NCBI GenBank assembly: GCA_036513075.1
Contig: DATBZS010000045.1
Location: 1-28,086, forward strand
From: Bog-756 sp036513075
Lineage (GTDB): Bacteria > Actinomycetota > Acidimicrobiia > Acidimicrobiales > RAAP-2
DNA length: 28,086 nucleotides
Direction of reading: 5' to 3'
Of the stretch, positions 1 to 10,212 are shown piece after piece. The first letter of the stretch is position 1; each line of letters opens with the position of its first letter. The notes under the pieces are model-generated. The model did not search any database and was not told the DNA's origin. It was given only the letters and a program-made list of their open reading frames with translations. A program made the position numbers and the translations under genes.

Positions 1-648
1 CTCGCGGTCGACGACCATCCGGGTGGCCACGCTCTGGACACGTCCCGCCGAACGGCCGTTCGTCTTGCGCCGCATGACGTCGGAGAGCTTGAACCCGTAG
101 ATGCGGTCGAAGATCCGGCGGGCCTCCTGGGCCTCGACCAGATGGGCGTCGATGGTCCGGCACTCCTCCACGGCCCGCTGGATGGCCTGGGGGGTGATCT
201 CGTGGAACACCATCCGGGGGGTGTCCTCGGGAAGGCCCAGGACCTGGCTCAGGTGCCAGGCGATCGACTCCCCCTCGCGGTCCTCGTCCGTCGCCAGGTA
301 GACCTCACCGGCTTCGCGGGCCAGCTTCTTCAACTTGGCCACCTGGGACTTCTTCTCGGGCGACACGATGTACACCGGCTTGAACCCGTTGTCGACGTCG
401 ACGGCCAGGTCCGCCCACGACTCCTGCTTGAAGGCGGCCGGAAGGTCCTTGCGGGTGGCGAGGTCGCGGATATGCCCGATGGACGACTCGACCATGTACT
501 CGGGGCCCAGCAGGCCGGCGATGGTCTTGGCCTTGGCGGGCGATTCGACGATCACCAGCTTGCGGGTGCCCCGACCGTTGGCGCGCGCCGGCGGGACGTC
601 GTCGTCCTCGGCGTCGGGGGTCGTCTCTGTCAGGTCGGTGGGTGGCAT
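1..648 (-). CDS. topA: DNA topoisomerase I, N-terminal part (truncated by window edge)
   Basis: Type IA topoisomerase that relaxes negatively supercoiled DNA in the cytoplasm. The 216 visible codons run off the left edge. After an acidic, variable N-terminus of about 30 residues comes the Toprim domain: the opening VIVESPAKAKTI strand (about residues 32-43) and the metal-binding DEDREGESIAWHL motif (about 119-131). It continues into domain IV/III sequence with RRIFDRIYGFKLS and SAGRVQSVATRMV near the edge. The active-site tyrosine lies beyond the window. The ATG at 648 is chosen because it precedes the Toprim core by a plausible tail; no clear Shine-Dalgarno sequence is visible. It lies downstream of hppA on the same strand, separated by about 155 bases with a hairpin, so it probably has its own promoter. 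Identification is very secure, the start less so. Confidence 0.95.
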   Translation of the reverse strand, partial: MPPTDLTETTPDAEDDDVPPARANGRGTRKLVIVESPAKAKTIAGLLGPEYMVESSIGHIRDLATRKDLPAAFKQESWADLAVDVDNGFKPVYIVSPEKKSQVAKLKKLAREAGEVYLATDEDREGESIAWHLSQVLGLPEDTPRMVFHEITPQAIQRAVEECRTIDAHLVEAQEARRIFDRIYGFKLSDVMRRKTNGRSAGRVQSVATRMVVDRE

Positions 649-679
649 CGCTGTGGGCAAGGGTGAACGGTCGGGTTAG

Positions 680-692
680 GCCTTGTCAAGGC
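680..692 (-). promoter_or_regulatory. Inverted repeat overlapping a possible topA -35 box
   Basis: A perfect 6-1-6 palindrome (GCCTTG, one base, CAAGGC) lies 31 bases before the topA start. On the minus strand it contains TTGACA, a consensus -35 hexamer, at 689-684. No good -10 hexamer is seen 16-18 bases downstream, so the promoter call is tentative. The symmetry could be an operator. Confidence 0.3.
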
Positions 693-704
693 AGCCGACG
701 CCCT

Positions 705-726
705 ACCGGGGCCTTTCGGCCCCGGT
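705..726 (-). terminator. Hairpin between hppA and topA
   Basis: A perfect 9-bp stem (ACCGGGGCC with GGCCCCGGT) with a TTTC loop, 77 bases past the hppA stop. No T-tract follows on either strand, which is usual for GC-rich actinobacterial terminators. It probably ends hppA transcription. Confidence 0.5.
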
Positions 727-803
727 GGACAATTAGTACGTGTGCAGCTCCCGAAACCGTACGCGGTGGACCCCAGAGGGCCGGAACCGCAGGTGGCGGA
801 GGG

Positions 804-3146
<2,343 letters not shown>

Positions 3147-3312
3147 CGGTGTGGCTCCCTTCGGTGTACTGCACGGTTACGTTCGATCGCGTTGCAGCCG
3201 GCGCAGCGCATCGCGAGCGTCGAGGAACGAAGTCCCCCCTTGCGAGGCAACGGCCGGACGGCCGAATGCCGGGGCCCGCCCCGAGGGCGCGCCGTTCCCG
3301 GCAATCGGGGAG

Positions 3313-3341
3313 AACATAGTCACGACGGGAGGAAGGGGCAA
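3313..3341 (-). promoter_or_regulatory. Predicted sigma-70 promoter of hppA
   Basis: On the minus strand TTGCCC (3341-3336) and TATGTT (3318-3313) are separated by exactly 17 bases. The start of transcription would be near 3306, giving a GC-rich leader of about 160 bases before the hppA ATG. I recognise no known riboswitch in that leader (3147-3306). Confidence 0.5.
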
Positions 3342-3364
3342 GAATCGCCCCCGTCGCAGCGGGC

Positions 3365-5833
3365 TCAGGAGGGCTCGAGCGCGGCCTCGGGGCCGGCGAT
3401 CAGCTCGTAGTCGGGGTTCAGGATGGCCTGGCGCCGGGCCCAGTCGCCGACCATGCCCTCGACCACCAACCTGGCGCCGGGCTGGATGCCCGGGATCCGG
3501 CGGCGACCCTGAAACACCAGAAGGAGACTTCCGCTGTCATCAGCCAGCAGGCACTCGAGATTGGAGGTGCCGGCCCGGGGCTGGACCCGGACCGAGCGCA
3601 CCCGTCCGGCCACCCGGACCCGCTGTCGCCACTGGACGTCGCCGATCGGCACGGTGCCCCGGGCCCGCTCGCCGAACGCCTGGCGGTGGGACAGGGCCCG
3701 TGCCGCCCGGTCGCGGTCGGCGGCCTTGTCAGCCGCCCGCTGGCCGTGGGTCGGGGTCTTGGTCTCGTCGGGCTTGCGCCGCCATTCGCGGCGGTTCGAC
3801 CACCAGCCACCGGACAATTGGTAGGGGACGACGGTGGCGTTGACGTGCTCGAGGTGGCCGACGGCGGTGGCGATCGTCTCGGCGGTGTTGTCGTGCAGCA
3901 CCCGCTGCCACCCCGACGAAAAGATACGGCGGGGTAGGAGGATGGTGAGCTCGGTCTTGCGGTCGGCCACCGTTTCGGCGGCCAGTTCGAGGGCGGCCCG
4001 GGTGAGCCGGCGGTCCTCGCACTCCTGGATGTCGAGCGGGAAGTCGGAGAGGCCGAGGCGTCGCCACTCGTCCTCGAGCTGTTCGGCCACGATCGGGTCC
4101 AGAGCGAAGTGAATGGCACGTAGTTCGTCGGGGTGCAGCGTGCGGGCGTACTGCAGGGCCCGCGCTGTGGCCATGTCCAGACGGTCGACCAGCACCACCA
4201 CCACATGCCGACTGAGCACCGGGGCCTCGGCCGCCTCGGCGGCGCCCTCCTCGAGCTGCACGTCCTCCACCATGTACTGGCGATGCAGCCGGATCAGGCC
4301 GAAGTACATGATCGGGCCGACGATGACCACCACCCAGGCACCCTCGGTGAACTTGACGGTGGCGAAGATGAGCACGATCAGGGCGGTCAGGAAGGCACTG
4401 AGGGCGTTGACCACCACGCCTCGGCGCCATTTCGCCCCCCGGGCGTCCAGGTGGTGCTTGACCATGCCCGACCCGGCCATGGCGAACCCGGTGAAGACGC
4501 CGATGGCGTAGAGCGCCACCAGACTGGACAGGTTGGCTCCGGTCGCCAGGATGAGGATCAGGGCGACAATGGTCAGGACGATGATCCCGTTGGAGAAGGC
4601 GAGCCGGTGGCCGCGGCGGGTCAGCTGTTTGGGCAGGTACGAGTCCTCGGCCACAAAATTGGCCAGGAACGGGAAGCCGTTGAAGCTGGTGTTGCCTCCG
4701 GTGTAGAGGATCAGCATGGTGGCCAGCTGGACCACGTAATAGAGGAAGTGACCGATCGGTCCGGTTCCCAGGACATATTTCACTTCCTGGGACACGACCG
4801 AGGGCGAACCGCTCACATAGGGCGTGGCGTGGGTCCAGTGGGCGATGAGGGTGACGCCGAGCACCAGGAAGGCCAAGACGCTCGACATGATGACGAGGGT
4901 GAACCGGGCGTTCCGGCTCGTCGGCTCCCGGAAGGCACCGACCCCGTTGGAGATGGCCTCGAGGCCGGTCAGGGAGGCACCGCCGTTGGCGAAGGACCGC
5001 AGGATGACTATGAACGTGGCCCCGTACAGCAGACCCGATCCGGTGTGGCCGAATGAAATGACCGGATCGGACGCCGTGCTGACCGGGATTGCGTGGGCGT
5101 GCAGGCTGCCCATGGCTTCGCGGACGTACCCGGCCACCACAACGAACCCCAGGCTGAAGATGAAGAAGTAGGTGGGGAAGGCGAAGAACTTGCCCGCCTC
5201 CTTGATACCCCGGAGGTTGCCGTAGAGCAGGAGCAGGATGATCCCGATGGTGATCGGTACCGTGTAGTCCCGCAGGGACGGGACGGCGCTGGTGAGCGCG
5301 GCGGTACCGGCCGCCGTCTGGACGGCCACCGTCACCGTGTAGTCGATGAGCAACGCCACGGCCGCCACCTGGGCCACCTTCGGGCCGAAGTTCTCCCGGG
5401 CCACCACGTAGGCGCCACCGGCCTTCGTGTAGAAAGCGATGACGTCGAGGTAGGAGAGGGTGACGAAGAAGAGGACACCGAGGATGGCCATGGTCACCGG
5501 GACCACCAGTACGAACCCGGCCAGGCCGACCGCCGGGATCAGCTGGGTAAGCATCTGCTCGGTGCCGTACGCCGACGAGGAGATGCAGTCGGGGGCGAGC
5601 ACGCCGAGGGCCGCCGGCCGGCCCAGTCGCTCGTCACTCAGCTTCTCGTTGACCAGCGGCGGCCCGAGTAGCGAGTTCTTCAGGCGGTATCGGAGGGATT
5701 CCGGCAGGTCGACACTGACCACCGGAGCGGCTGCGGGGCGGGGCAGCGGTGCGGTGGGGCGACGGGGACCGGAGGGTGGTCCGGGGGCTTCGGCCGCGAC
5801 CGACTCACCGTCGGCGCTGACCTCGGGATCCAT
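3365..5833 (-). CDS. KimA-like APC-superfamily permease fused to an OB-fold domain
   Basis: An 822-residue membrane protein in three parts. Residues 70-515 form a transporter of about 12 helices starting with ERLGRPAALGVLAPDCISSSAYGTE, the pattern of APC permeases related to the K+/H+ symporter KimA. Residues about 540-675 are a soluble domain of the type found in KimA relatives (SRHVVVVLVDRLDMATARAL onward). After a charged linker, residues 725-815 read as an OB-fold (QRVRVAGRVRSVRVQPRAG, LECLLADDSGSLLLVFQGRR, IPGIQPGARLVVEG, LNPDYELI). In M. tuberculosis, as I recall, the permease Rv2690c and an OB protein (Rv2694c) are separate genes near ceoB/ceoC; here they are one frame. The ATG at 5833 follows GAGG by six bases; the frame is open further upstream but would run into the divergent TrkA gene. 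K+ transport is inferred from context, and amino acid transport cannot be excluded. Confidence 0.88.
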   Translation of the reverse strand: MDPEVSADGESVAAEAPGPPSGPRRPTAPLPRPAAAPVVSVDLPESLRYRLKNSLLGPPLVNEKLSDERLGRPAALGVLAPDCISSSAYGTEQMLTQLIPAVGLAGFVLVVPVTMAILGVLFFVTLSYLDVIAFYTKAGGAYVVARENFGPKVAQVAAVALLIDYTVTVAVQTAAGTAALTSAVPSLRDYTVPITIGIILLLLYGNLRGIKEAGKFFAFPTYFFIFSLGFVVVAGYVREAMGSLHAHAIPVSTASDPVISFGHTGSGLLYGATFIVILRSFANGGASLTGLEAISNGVGAFREPTSRNARFTLVIMSSVLAFLVLGVTLIAHWTHATPYVSGSPSVVSQEVKYVLGTGPIGHFLYYVVQLATMLILYTGGNTSFNGFPFLANFVAEDSYLPKQLTRRGHRLAFSNGIIVLTIVALILILATGANLSSLVALYAIGVFTGFAMAGSGMVKHHLDARGAKWRRGVVVNALSAFLTALIVLIFATVKFTEGAWVVVIVGPIMYFGLIRLHRQYMVEDVQLEEGAAEAAEAPVLSRHVVVVLVDRLDMATARALQYARTLHPDELRAIHFALDPIVAEQLEDEWRRLGLSDFPLDIQECEDRRLTRAALELAAETVADRKTELTILLPRRIFSSGWQRVLHDNTAETIATAVGHLEHVNATVVPYQLSGGWWSNRREWRRKPDETKTPTHGQRAADKAADRDRAARALSHRQAFGERARGTVPIGDVQWRQRVRVAGRVRSVRVQPRAGTSNLECLLADDSGSLLLVFQGRRRIPGIQPGARLVVEGMVGDWARRQAILNPDYELIAGPEAALEPS

Positions 5834-5968
5834 GCCCTCATTAGACCATGCCTGACCCCCGGCCCCGGGACCCCACGGTGGACCGTGCCACACTCCCGGC
5901 GGTGCCCGGTCCGGGGTCCGGACGCCCGGTTGCTCAATGAGTTGTGCCGACGTGACGATGCGTGTTGC

Positions 5969-6655
5969 ATGGTGCCCGTGCACATCGTCATCGTCGGTTG
6001 CGGCCGGGTGGGTTCCGGCCTCGGAATGGATCTGACGGACCAGGGCCACTCGGTGGCCATCATCGACCGCAATGCCAAGGCCTTCCGTCGACTCCCGGCC
6101 GACTGGCCGGGGGTCACCGTCGTGGGCTCCGGCTTCGACCGCGATGACCTCGAAGAAGCCCGTGCCCCCGAGGCCTCGGCGCTCGCCGCCGTGACCAGCG
6201 GGGACAACTCCAACATCCTGACCGCCCGGATCGCCCGCGAGACCTACGGGATCGCCAATGTCGTGGCCCGCATCTACGACCCCCGCCGGGCCCAGATCTA
6301 CCTGCGCCTCGGCATCGCCACCGTCGCCACGGTGTCATGGACCATCGACCAGGTACTCCACCAGCTGCTGCCCTCCGGGATCGGGACCGAGTGGTCCGAC
6401 CCGACCGGCAGCATGTCTCTGGTCGAGCGCCGCCTGCCCGAGCGGTGGGCCGGCAAGCGACTGGCCGACCTGTCGGTGCCCGGCGAGGTGACCCTGGTGT
6501 CCGTCACCCGGGCCGGTGCCGTCCGCCTCGACTTCACCGACCTGGTCGGCCAGGACGGCGACGTCCTCCACCTCGTGGCCACCAACGAGGCATTGCAGAA
6601 GTTCCAGAGCCGCCTCGTCGGCCCGGACACCGCCACAGTTGGGGGACCGGCATGA
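5969..6655 (+). CDS. trkA: TrkA-type K+ transport regulatory subunit, first copy
   Basis: Cytoplasmic NAD(H)/nucleotide-binding gating subunit for K+ transport, 228 residues. It opens with a Rossmann fold, VHIVIVGCGRVGSGL, with the GxGxxG motif at residues 10-15, and an acidic residue (IIDR) at the end of the second strand. A TrkA-C (RCK-C) domain occupies roughly residues 145-215. GTG codons three and nine bases inside the chosen ATG are equally possible starts; no clear Shine-Dalgarno is visible. The stop overlaps the next trkA start (ATGA), so the two are translationally coupled. It diverges from the KimA-like permease across 135 bases, matching the order Rv2690c / ceoB / ceoC recalled from mycobacteria. 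The two subunits probably act as partners of that permease, or of a Trk/Ktr channel elsewhere. Confidence 0.9.
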   Translation: MVPVHIVIVGCGRVGSGLGMDLTDQGHSVAIIDRNAKAFRRLPADWPGVTVVGSGFDRDDLEEARAPEASALAAVTSGDNSNILTARIARETYGIANVVARIYDPRRAQIYLRLGIATVATVSWTIDQVLHQLLPSGIGTEWSDPTGSMSLVERRLPERWAGKRLADLSVPGEVTLVSVTRAGAVRLDFTDLVGQDGDVLHLVATNEALQKFQSRLVGPDTATVGGPA

Positions 6656-7314
6656 AGGTCGCCATCGCCGGAGCCGGCAGCGTCGGGACGGCCATCGCCG
6701 GCGACCTCCACGCCGCCGGGCACGACGTGCTCCTGATCGAACGGGACCCGGACCTCGTGGCCCGGCAGCGCCACGACCTCGACGTCACCTGGATCGTCGC
6801 CGACGCGTGCGAGGTCGCTTCGCTCGACGCCGCCGGCCTGGCCACCGTGGACGTGGTGGTGGCAGCCACCGGCGACGACGAGGACAACCTGGTGGTGTCG
6901 CTGTTGGCCAAGCAGGAGTTCGCGGTGCCACGGGTGGTGGCCCGGGTCAACCATCCGAAGAACCAGTGGCTGTTCACCGAGACGTGGGGCGTGGATGTCT
7001 CGGTCTCCACCCCGCAGCTCCTGACCGCCCTGGTCGAGGAGGCGGTGTCGGTGGGGAGCCTGGTCCGGCTCCTGCGCTTCGAGGGTGGCAACGCCCACCT
7101 GGTCGAGGTCACGTTGGCCGAGGACTCACCGGCCGACGGTGTCTCGGTGGTCGACCTCGGCGTACCCCGGGACGCCACCATCGTGGCCGTGGTGCGCAAT
7201 GACCGCCTGCTCGTGCCCCGGGGCGACACCCGGCTGGCCGCCGGTGACGAGGTGCTGGTCCTCATCACCGCCGACGCCGAGGACGAGGTACAGCGCCTGC
7301 TGGTCGGGCCCTGA
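6652..7314 (+). CDS. trkA: TrkA-type K+ transport regulatory subunit, second copy
   Basis: A second RCK-type regulator of 220 residues, equivalent to mycobacterial CeoC. The N-terminal Rossmann fold begins MKVAIAGAGSVGTAIA with GAGSVG at residues 7-12 and a conserved acidic residue (LIERD) after the second strand. The C-terminal TrkA-C domain is visible in EVTLAEDSPADGVSVVDLGVPRDATIVAVVR and GDTRLAAGDEVLVLITADAEDEVQRLL. The ATG overlaps the stop of the upstream trkA by four bases, so they should be made in similar amounts and may form a heteromer. The HAD phosphatase starts five bases after the stop, in the same operon. Confidence 0.92.
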   Translation: MKVAIAGAGSVGTAIAGDLHAAGHDVLLIERDPDLVARQRHDLDVTWIVADACEVASLDAAGLATVDVVVAATGDDEDNLVVSLLAKQEFAVPRVVARVNHPKNQWLFTETWGVDVSVSTPQLLTALVEEAVSVGSLVRLLRFEGGNAHLVEVTLAEDSPADGVSVVDLGVPRDATIVAVVRNDRLLVPRGDTRLAAGDEVLVLITADAEDEVQRLLVGP

Positions 7315-7319
7315 CCCCG

Positions 7320-8108
7320 ATGCAGGCCGCCTTCTTCGACCTAGACAAGACGGTCATCGCCAAGGCGTCGATCGCCGCGTTCGGGCGGCCGTTCTACAAG
7401 GGTGGCCTCATCAACCGTCGGCTCATCGTGCGGGCGGTGGTGTCCCAGATCATCTACCTCCACCTCGGGGCGAGCGAGCAGAAGCTGGCCCGGGTGCGCG
7501 AGTCGATGCTGGCTCTCACCAAGGGATGGGACCGCGATCTCATTCGGGAGATCGTCCGCGAGGCGCTCGAGGAGACGGTCGAACCGATCATCTACGCCGA
7601 GGCGCTCGACCTGATCGAGGCTCATCGGGCCGCCGGCCACAAGGTCTACCTGGTGTCAGCGTCACCGGAGGAGATCGTGGAGCCTCTGGCCGAGCACCTC
7701 GGAGTCGATGGCTGCATCGCCACCCGGGCCGTGGTCGATGACGAAGGCCGGTACGCCGGCGAGATGGAGTTCTACGCCTATGGGCCGTTCAAGGCCGAGG
7801 CCATGCGGGCGCTGGCCGAGGAGCAGGGCCTCGACCTGGCCGGCTCGTCGGCCTACTCCGACTCCTATACCGACCTCCCCATGCTCGAGGCGGTCGGCCA
7901 CCCGGTGGCCGTCAATCCGGACCGGGTTCTGGCCAAGGTGGCCAAGGAACGCGAGTGGGAGGTCATGCAGTTCACCAAGCCGGTGCGGCTGCGCGACCGG
8001 GTGAGCGTGCCCAGTCTTTCGACGACGGCGGCGGCGGCCGGTGTCACCGCGGTGGCCACAGCCGGCGCGCTTCTGGCGTGGCGCATGTCCCGCCGCGTCC
8101 ACTCGTAA
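7320..8108 (+). CDS. HAD-IB family phosphatase with C-terminal membrane anchor
   Basis: A 262-residue haloacid-dehalogenase hydrolase of the SerB-like IB subfamily. Motif I is FFDLDKT (Asp7 nucleophile, Asp9 acid/base), motif II is YLVSAS (about residues 112-117), and motifs III/IV include the conserved lysine in YGPFKAEAM and SAYSDSYTDLPML (about 178-190). The last 30 residues are an alanine-rich hydrophobic helix ending in WRMSRRVHS, likely a tail anchor on the inner face of the membrane. The substrate is not readable from sequence; phosphoserine or lipid-related phosphates are acted on by relatives. It begins five bases after trkA, so it is co-transcribed with the K+ genes. A hairpin terminator follows. 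Confidence 0.85.
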   Translation: MQAAFFDLDKTVIAKASIAAFGRPFYKGGLINRRLIVRAVVSQIIYLHLGASEQKLARVRESMLALTKGWDRDLIREIVREALEETVEPIIYAEALDLIEAHRAAGHKVYLVSASPEEIVEPLAEHLGVDGCIATRAVVDDEGRYAGEMEFYAYGPFKAEAMRALAEEQGLDLAGSSAYSDSYTDLPMLEAVGHPVAVNPDRVLAKVAKEREWEVMQFTKPVRLRDRVSVPSLSTTAAAAGVTAVATAGALLAWRMSRRVHS

Positions 8109-8187
8109 GCGACGTCGACCTCCCACGACCCGCCTACGGGCGCGACAATTCGCGGACGTGGGGCCAGAGGCGTACCGCGGGTCCACG

Positions 8188-8206
8188 GGCCGTCCTCGGG
8201 ACGGCC
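8188..8206. terminator. Hairpin between convergent genes
   Basis: A perfect 8-bp stem (GGCCGTCC with GGACGGCC) and a three-base loop, 80 bases past the HAD stop. It is placed to stop rightward transcription of the trkA-HAD operon and perhaps also leftward transcription from the small ORF. No T-tract is present. Confidence 0.5.
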
Positions 8207-8242
8207 GACATTCCTACCGGAGGACTCCCGGGTGGGTTGCGC

Positions 8243-8317
8243 TCAGGCGGAGCGGAGCCGCTGGGCGGCCACGACACCGAGGGCGATGATGACGATGAGG
8301 ATCACGAGCTTCTTCAT
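8243..8317 (-). CDS. Putative 24-residue membrane peptide
   Basis: Reads MKKLVILIVIIALGVVAAQR plus LRSA: two lysines, a hydrophobic helix of about 16 residues, then a basic tail. This is the make-up of a single-span membrane peptide; it resembles the start of the actinobacterial DLW-39 family but lacks the DLW tail. A TAGGAT box ends eight bases before the ATG, suggesting a leaderless transcript. It is the only sensible coding content in the 287 bases between the HAD and sigma genes. Function unknown; expression is unproven. Confidence 0.45.
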   Translation of the reverse strand: MKKLVILIVIIALGVVAAQRLRSA

Positions 8318-8325
8318 GGACAGTG

Positions 8326-8331
8326 ATCCTA
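8326..8331 (-). promoter_or_regulatory. -10 box of the small membrane peptide
   Basis: TAGGAT on the minus strand, eight bases before the ATG at 8317. The spacing places the transcription start at or next to the start codon. No recognisable -35 box is seen. Confidence 0.4.
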
Positions 8332-8395
8332 CCCTCTCCCCCGGCACCAGTTTCCAGTGCCCGTCACCACCGGGTGCGACCCGGCGGCACGACCG

Positions 8396-9340
8396 CTAGA
8401 CGGTGAGGAGGTCGCGGGCCCCGGTGTCAGAGGACGGATGGCGCAGCTTCGACATTGCCCGGGCCTCGATCTGGCGGATCCGCTCACGGGTCAGGTTGAA
8501 GTGCTCCCCGACCTCCTCGAGCGTACGGGGCTCGCCCCGGTCGAGACCGAAGCGCAGCCGCAGGATCTCCCGCTCCCGCTCGTCGAGCGGTGAGAGCAGC
8601 CGGCCGATCTCCTCGGGCAGCAGCGACACCGCGGCCACCTCGAACGGCGATTCGGCGGAACGGTCCTCAACGACGTCGCCCAATTCCGCGTCCCCGTCCT
8701 CGCGGAGCGGCTCGGACAGCGACAGCGGCTCGGCCCGGAAGCGCAGGGCTTCGACCAACTTGTCCTCGGGCATTTCGACTTCGGCGCCCAGTTCGGCCAA
8801 CGTGGCCGGGCGGCCGTACTTGAGCTCCAGGCGGGCCTGGGCCTTCTGCACCCGGGCCAGCGTGTCACCCGCGTGGACAGGCAGGCGGATGGTTCGTCCG
8901 GTGTTGGCGATGCCCCGGGTGATGGCCTGGCGGATCCACCAGGTGGCGTACGTCGAGAACTTGAAGCCCTTGCGCCAGTCGAACTTCTCGACGGCGTGCA
9001 TGAGGCCGAGGTTGCCCTCCTGGATGAGGTCGAGGAGAGGCAGGCCGGACGCCTGGTACTTCTTGGCGATCGACACCACCAGACGGAGGTTCGACTGCAC
9101 GAAGGTCTGCTGGGCGGACTCGCCCTGCAGCACCGTTCGGCGCAGCTCGCGCTTCTTGGCCGGGGTCAGGCCCTTGGGCGACGACTGCATCTGAGCGTCA
9201 GCCTCGCGGCCGGCCTCGATGGCCTGGGCCAGACGAACCTCGTCGTCCTTGGTGAGCAACGGGTATTGACCGATGTCGGTCAGATACAGCCGGACCAGGT
9301 CCTCGTCGTCTCGTTCGAGCCGCTCCTTTGCCAACGTCAC
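8396..9340 (-). CDS. RNA polymerase sigma-70 factor, group 1/2 (SigA/SigB-like)
   Basis: A 314-residue sigma factor that directs RNA polymerase to promoters. Region 1.2 is at about 13-45 (DLVRLYLTDIGQYPLLTKDDE). Region 2 is at about 80-150, with RLVVSIAKKY, DLIQEGNLGLMHAVEKFDWR and FKFSTYATWWIRQAITRGI, identical in character to housekeeping factors. Region 3 is at about 151-230. Region 4 is at about 243-300, with the helix-turn-helix TLEEVGEHFNLTRERIRQIE. It lacks the long N-terminal extension of actinobacterial primary sigma factors, so it may be a group 2 paralogue (SigB-like) rather than the essential SigA; sequence alone cannot decide. The start is a GTG with GAAGGA about five bases upstream. 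Upstream bases 9341-9528 hold no gene. Confidence 0.93.
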   Translation of the reverse strand: MTLAKERLERDDEDLVRLYLTDIGQYPLLTKDDEVRLAQAIEAGREADAQMQSSPKGLTPAKKRELRRTVLQGESAQQTFVQSNLRLVVSIAKKYQASGLPLLDLIQEGNLGLMHAVEKFDWRKGFKFSTYATWWIRQAITRGIANTGRTIRLPVHAGDTLARVQKAQARLELKYGRPATLAELGAEVEMPEDKLVEALRFRAEPLSLSEPLREDGDAELGDVVEDRSAESPFEVAAVSLLPEEIGRLLSPLDEREREILRLRFGLDRGEPRTLEEVGEHFNLTRERIRQIEARAMSKLRHPSSDTGARDLLTV

Positions 9341-9528
9341 CAGGTCCTTCGGTTTCCCACCAGCGTGGGGGACGCTCCGCCCTCGGATCCGGGACCCGGA
9401 CTACGGGTACGTCGGCGGAAGGTGAGCGAGTTCGGGCGCAACGATCGCTGCAACAGGCAGTTTACCGGACGCGTCAAGCCCCCCGAACGTCGCGCCGGTT
9501 GCAGTTCCGGTCCTGTCGGATCCGCAGG

Positions 9529-10212
9529 TCAGTCGGCCGGTACCCAGTCTGGCAGCTCGACCAGTCCCGAGTGGGCTCCGGCGGCCACCGCCACCGACTC
9601 GAGGTGCTCTTGGAACCCGTAGACGGCAGCCACGTCGTGGGGTCGGGTGACCAGCCGCTGGACGAGCCGCTCGCCGGCCAGCCAGTCCTCCACTCCGTCC
9701 CGCACGACCAGTCGGAGCGCACGGGCGAGCGGAGCGTCGGCCACCGGGGCCACCACCCGCAGATGACGGGTGTAGGTGGTGACGAGGCGCGGGAGCACCA
9801 CCCGGTAGAGCCCGGCCAGTCGGGGCAGGGCCCCGGGCCGGGGGGCCCGTTGGCGGTCGGCCGGTGGCCAGGTCGAGCCGGGGCCCTCGGCCGGCACCTC
9901 GATTCCGTCGAGCGCAGCGAACAGCACGGCCGACGTCGTCGACGGGCGGGTGAGGACATCCGGGTCGACGCCGGCCCGCACCGGTAGTCGGTCGGCGAAC
10001 AGTTCGGCGTGCCACGCATGGCGGAGACTCTGGGCATCCAGGTGGACCTGAACCCCGGCGACGGGCATGTCCGAGACCCAGGACCCGAGCGTGGCGAAGA
10101 GCGCGGTTTCGATCCAGCGGTACTCACCGACCAGTGCGGCGGTCACGTCCCAGGGCAGCGACGCACCGGTGACGGGCTCGTCGACGACCGGGTCGAACAG
10201 GGGGTCAGACAA
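9529..10212 (-). CDS. Hypothetical helical protein, possibly ferritin-like
   Basis: A 227-residue protein that I do not recognise with certainty. It is mostly helical with no signal peptide or membrane span. The segments YRWIETALFATLGSWV and AQSLRHAWHAELFADRLP carry Glu/His spaced as in four-helix ferritin-like bundles, and a second pair of long helices follows (LYRVVLPRLVTTYTRHL, LVVRDGVEDWLAGERLVQRL). This is a resemblance, not proof of metal binding. There is no ATG or GTG near the N-terminus; the TTG at 10212 is the best start and overlaps the end of nadE by eight bases. It therefore depends on nadE transcription and probably on translational coupling. Confidence 0.7.
   Translation of the reverse strand: MSDPLFDPVVDEPVTGASLPWDVTAALVGEYRWIETALFATLGSWVSDMPVAGVQVHLDAQSLRHAWHAELFADRLPVRAGVDPDVLTRPSTTSAVLFAALDGIEVPAEGPGSTWPPADRQRAPRPGALPRLAGLYRVVLPRLVTTYTRHLRVVAPVADAPLARALRLVVRDGVEDWLAGERLVQRLVTRPHDVAAVYGFQEHLESVAVAAGAHSGLVELPDWVPAD

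Noticed and set aside
5834..6049. An N-terminal extension of the permease starting at 6049
   Set aside because: It would overlap the divergent TrkA gene by 81 bases and has no recognisable sequence. The ATG at 5833 has a Shine-Dalgarno sequence.
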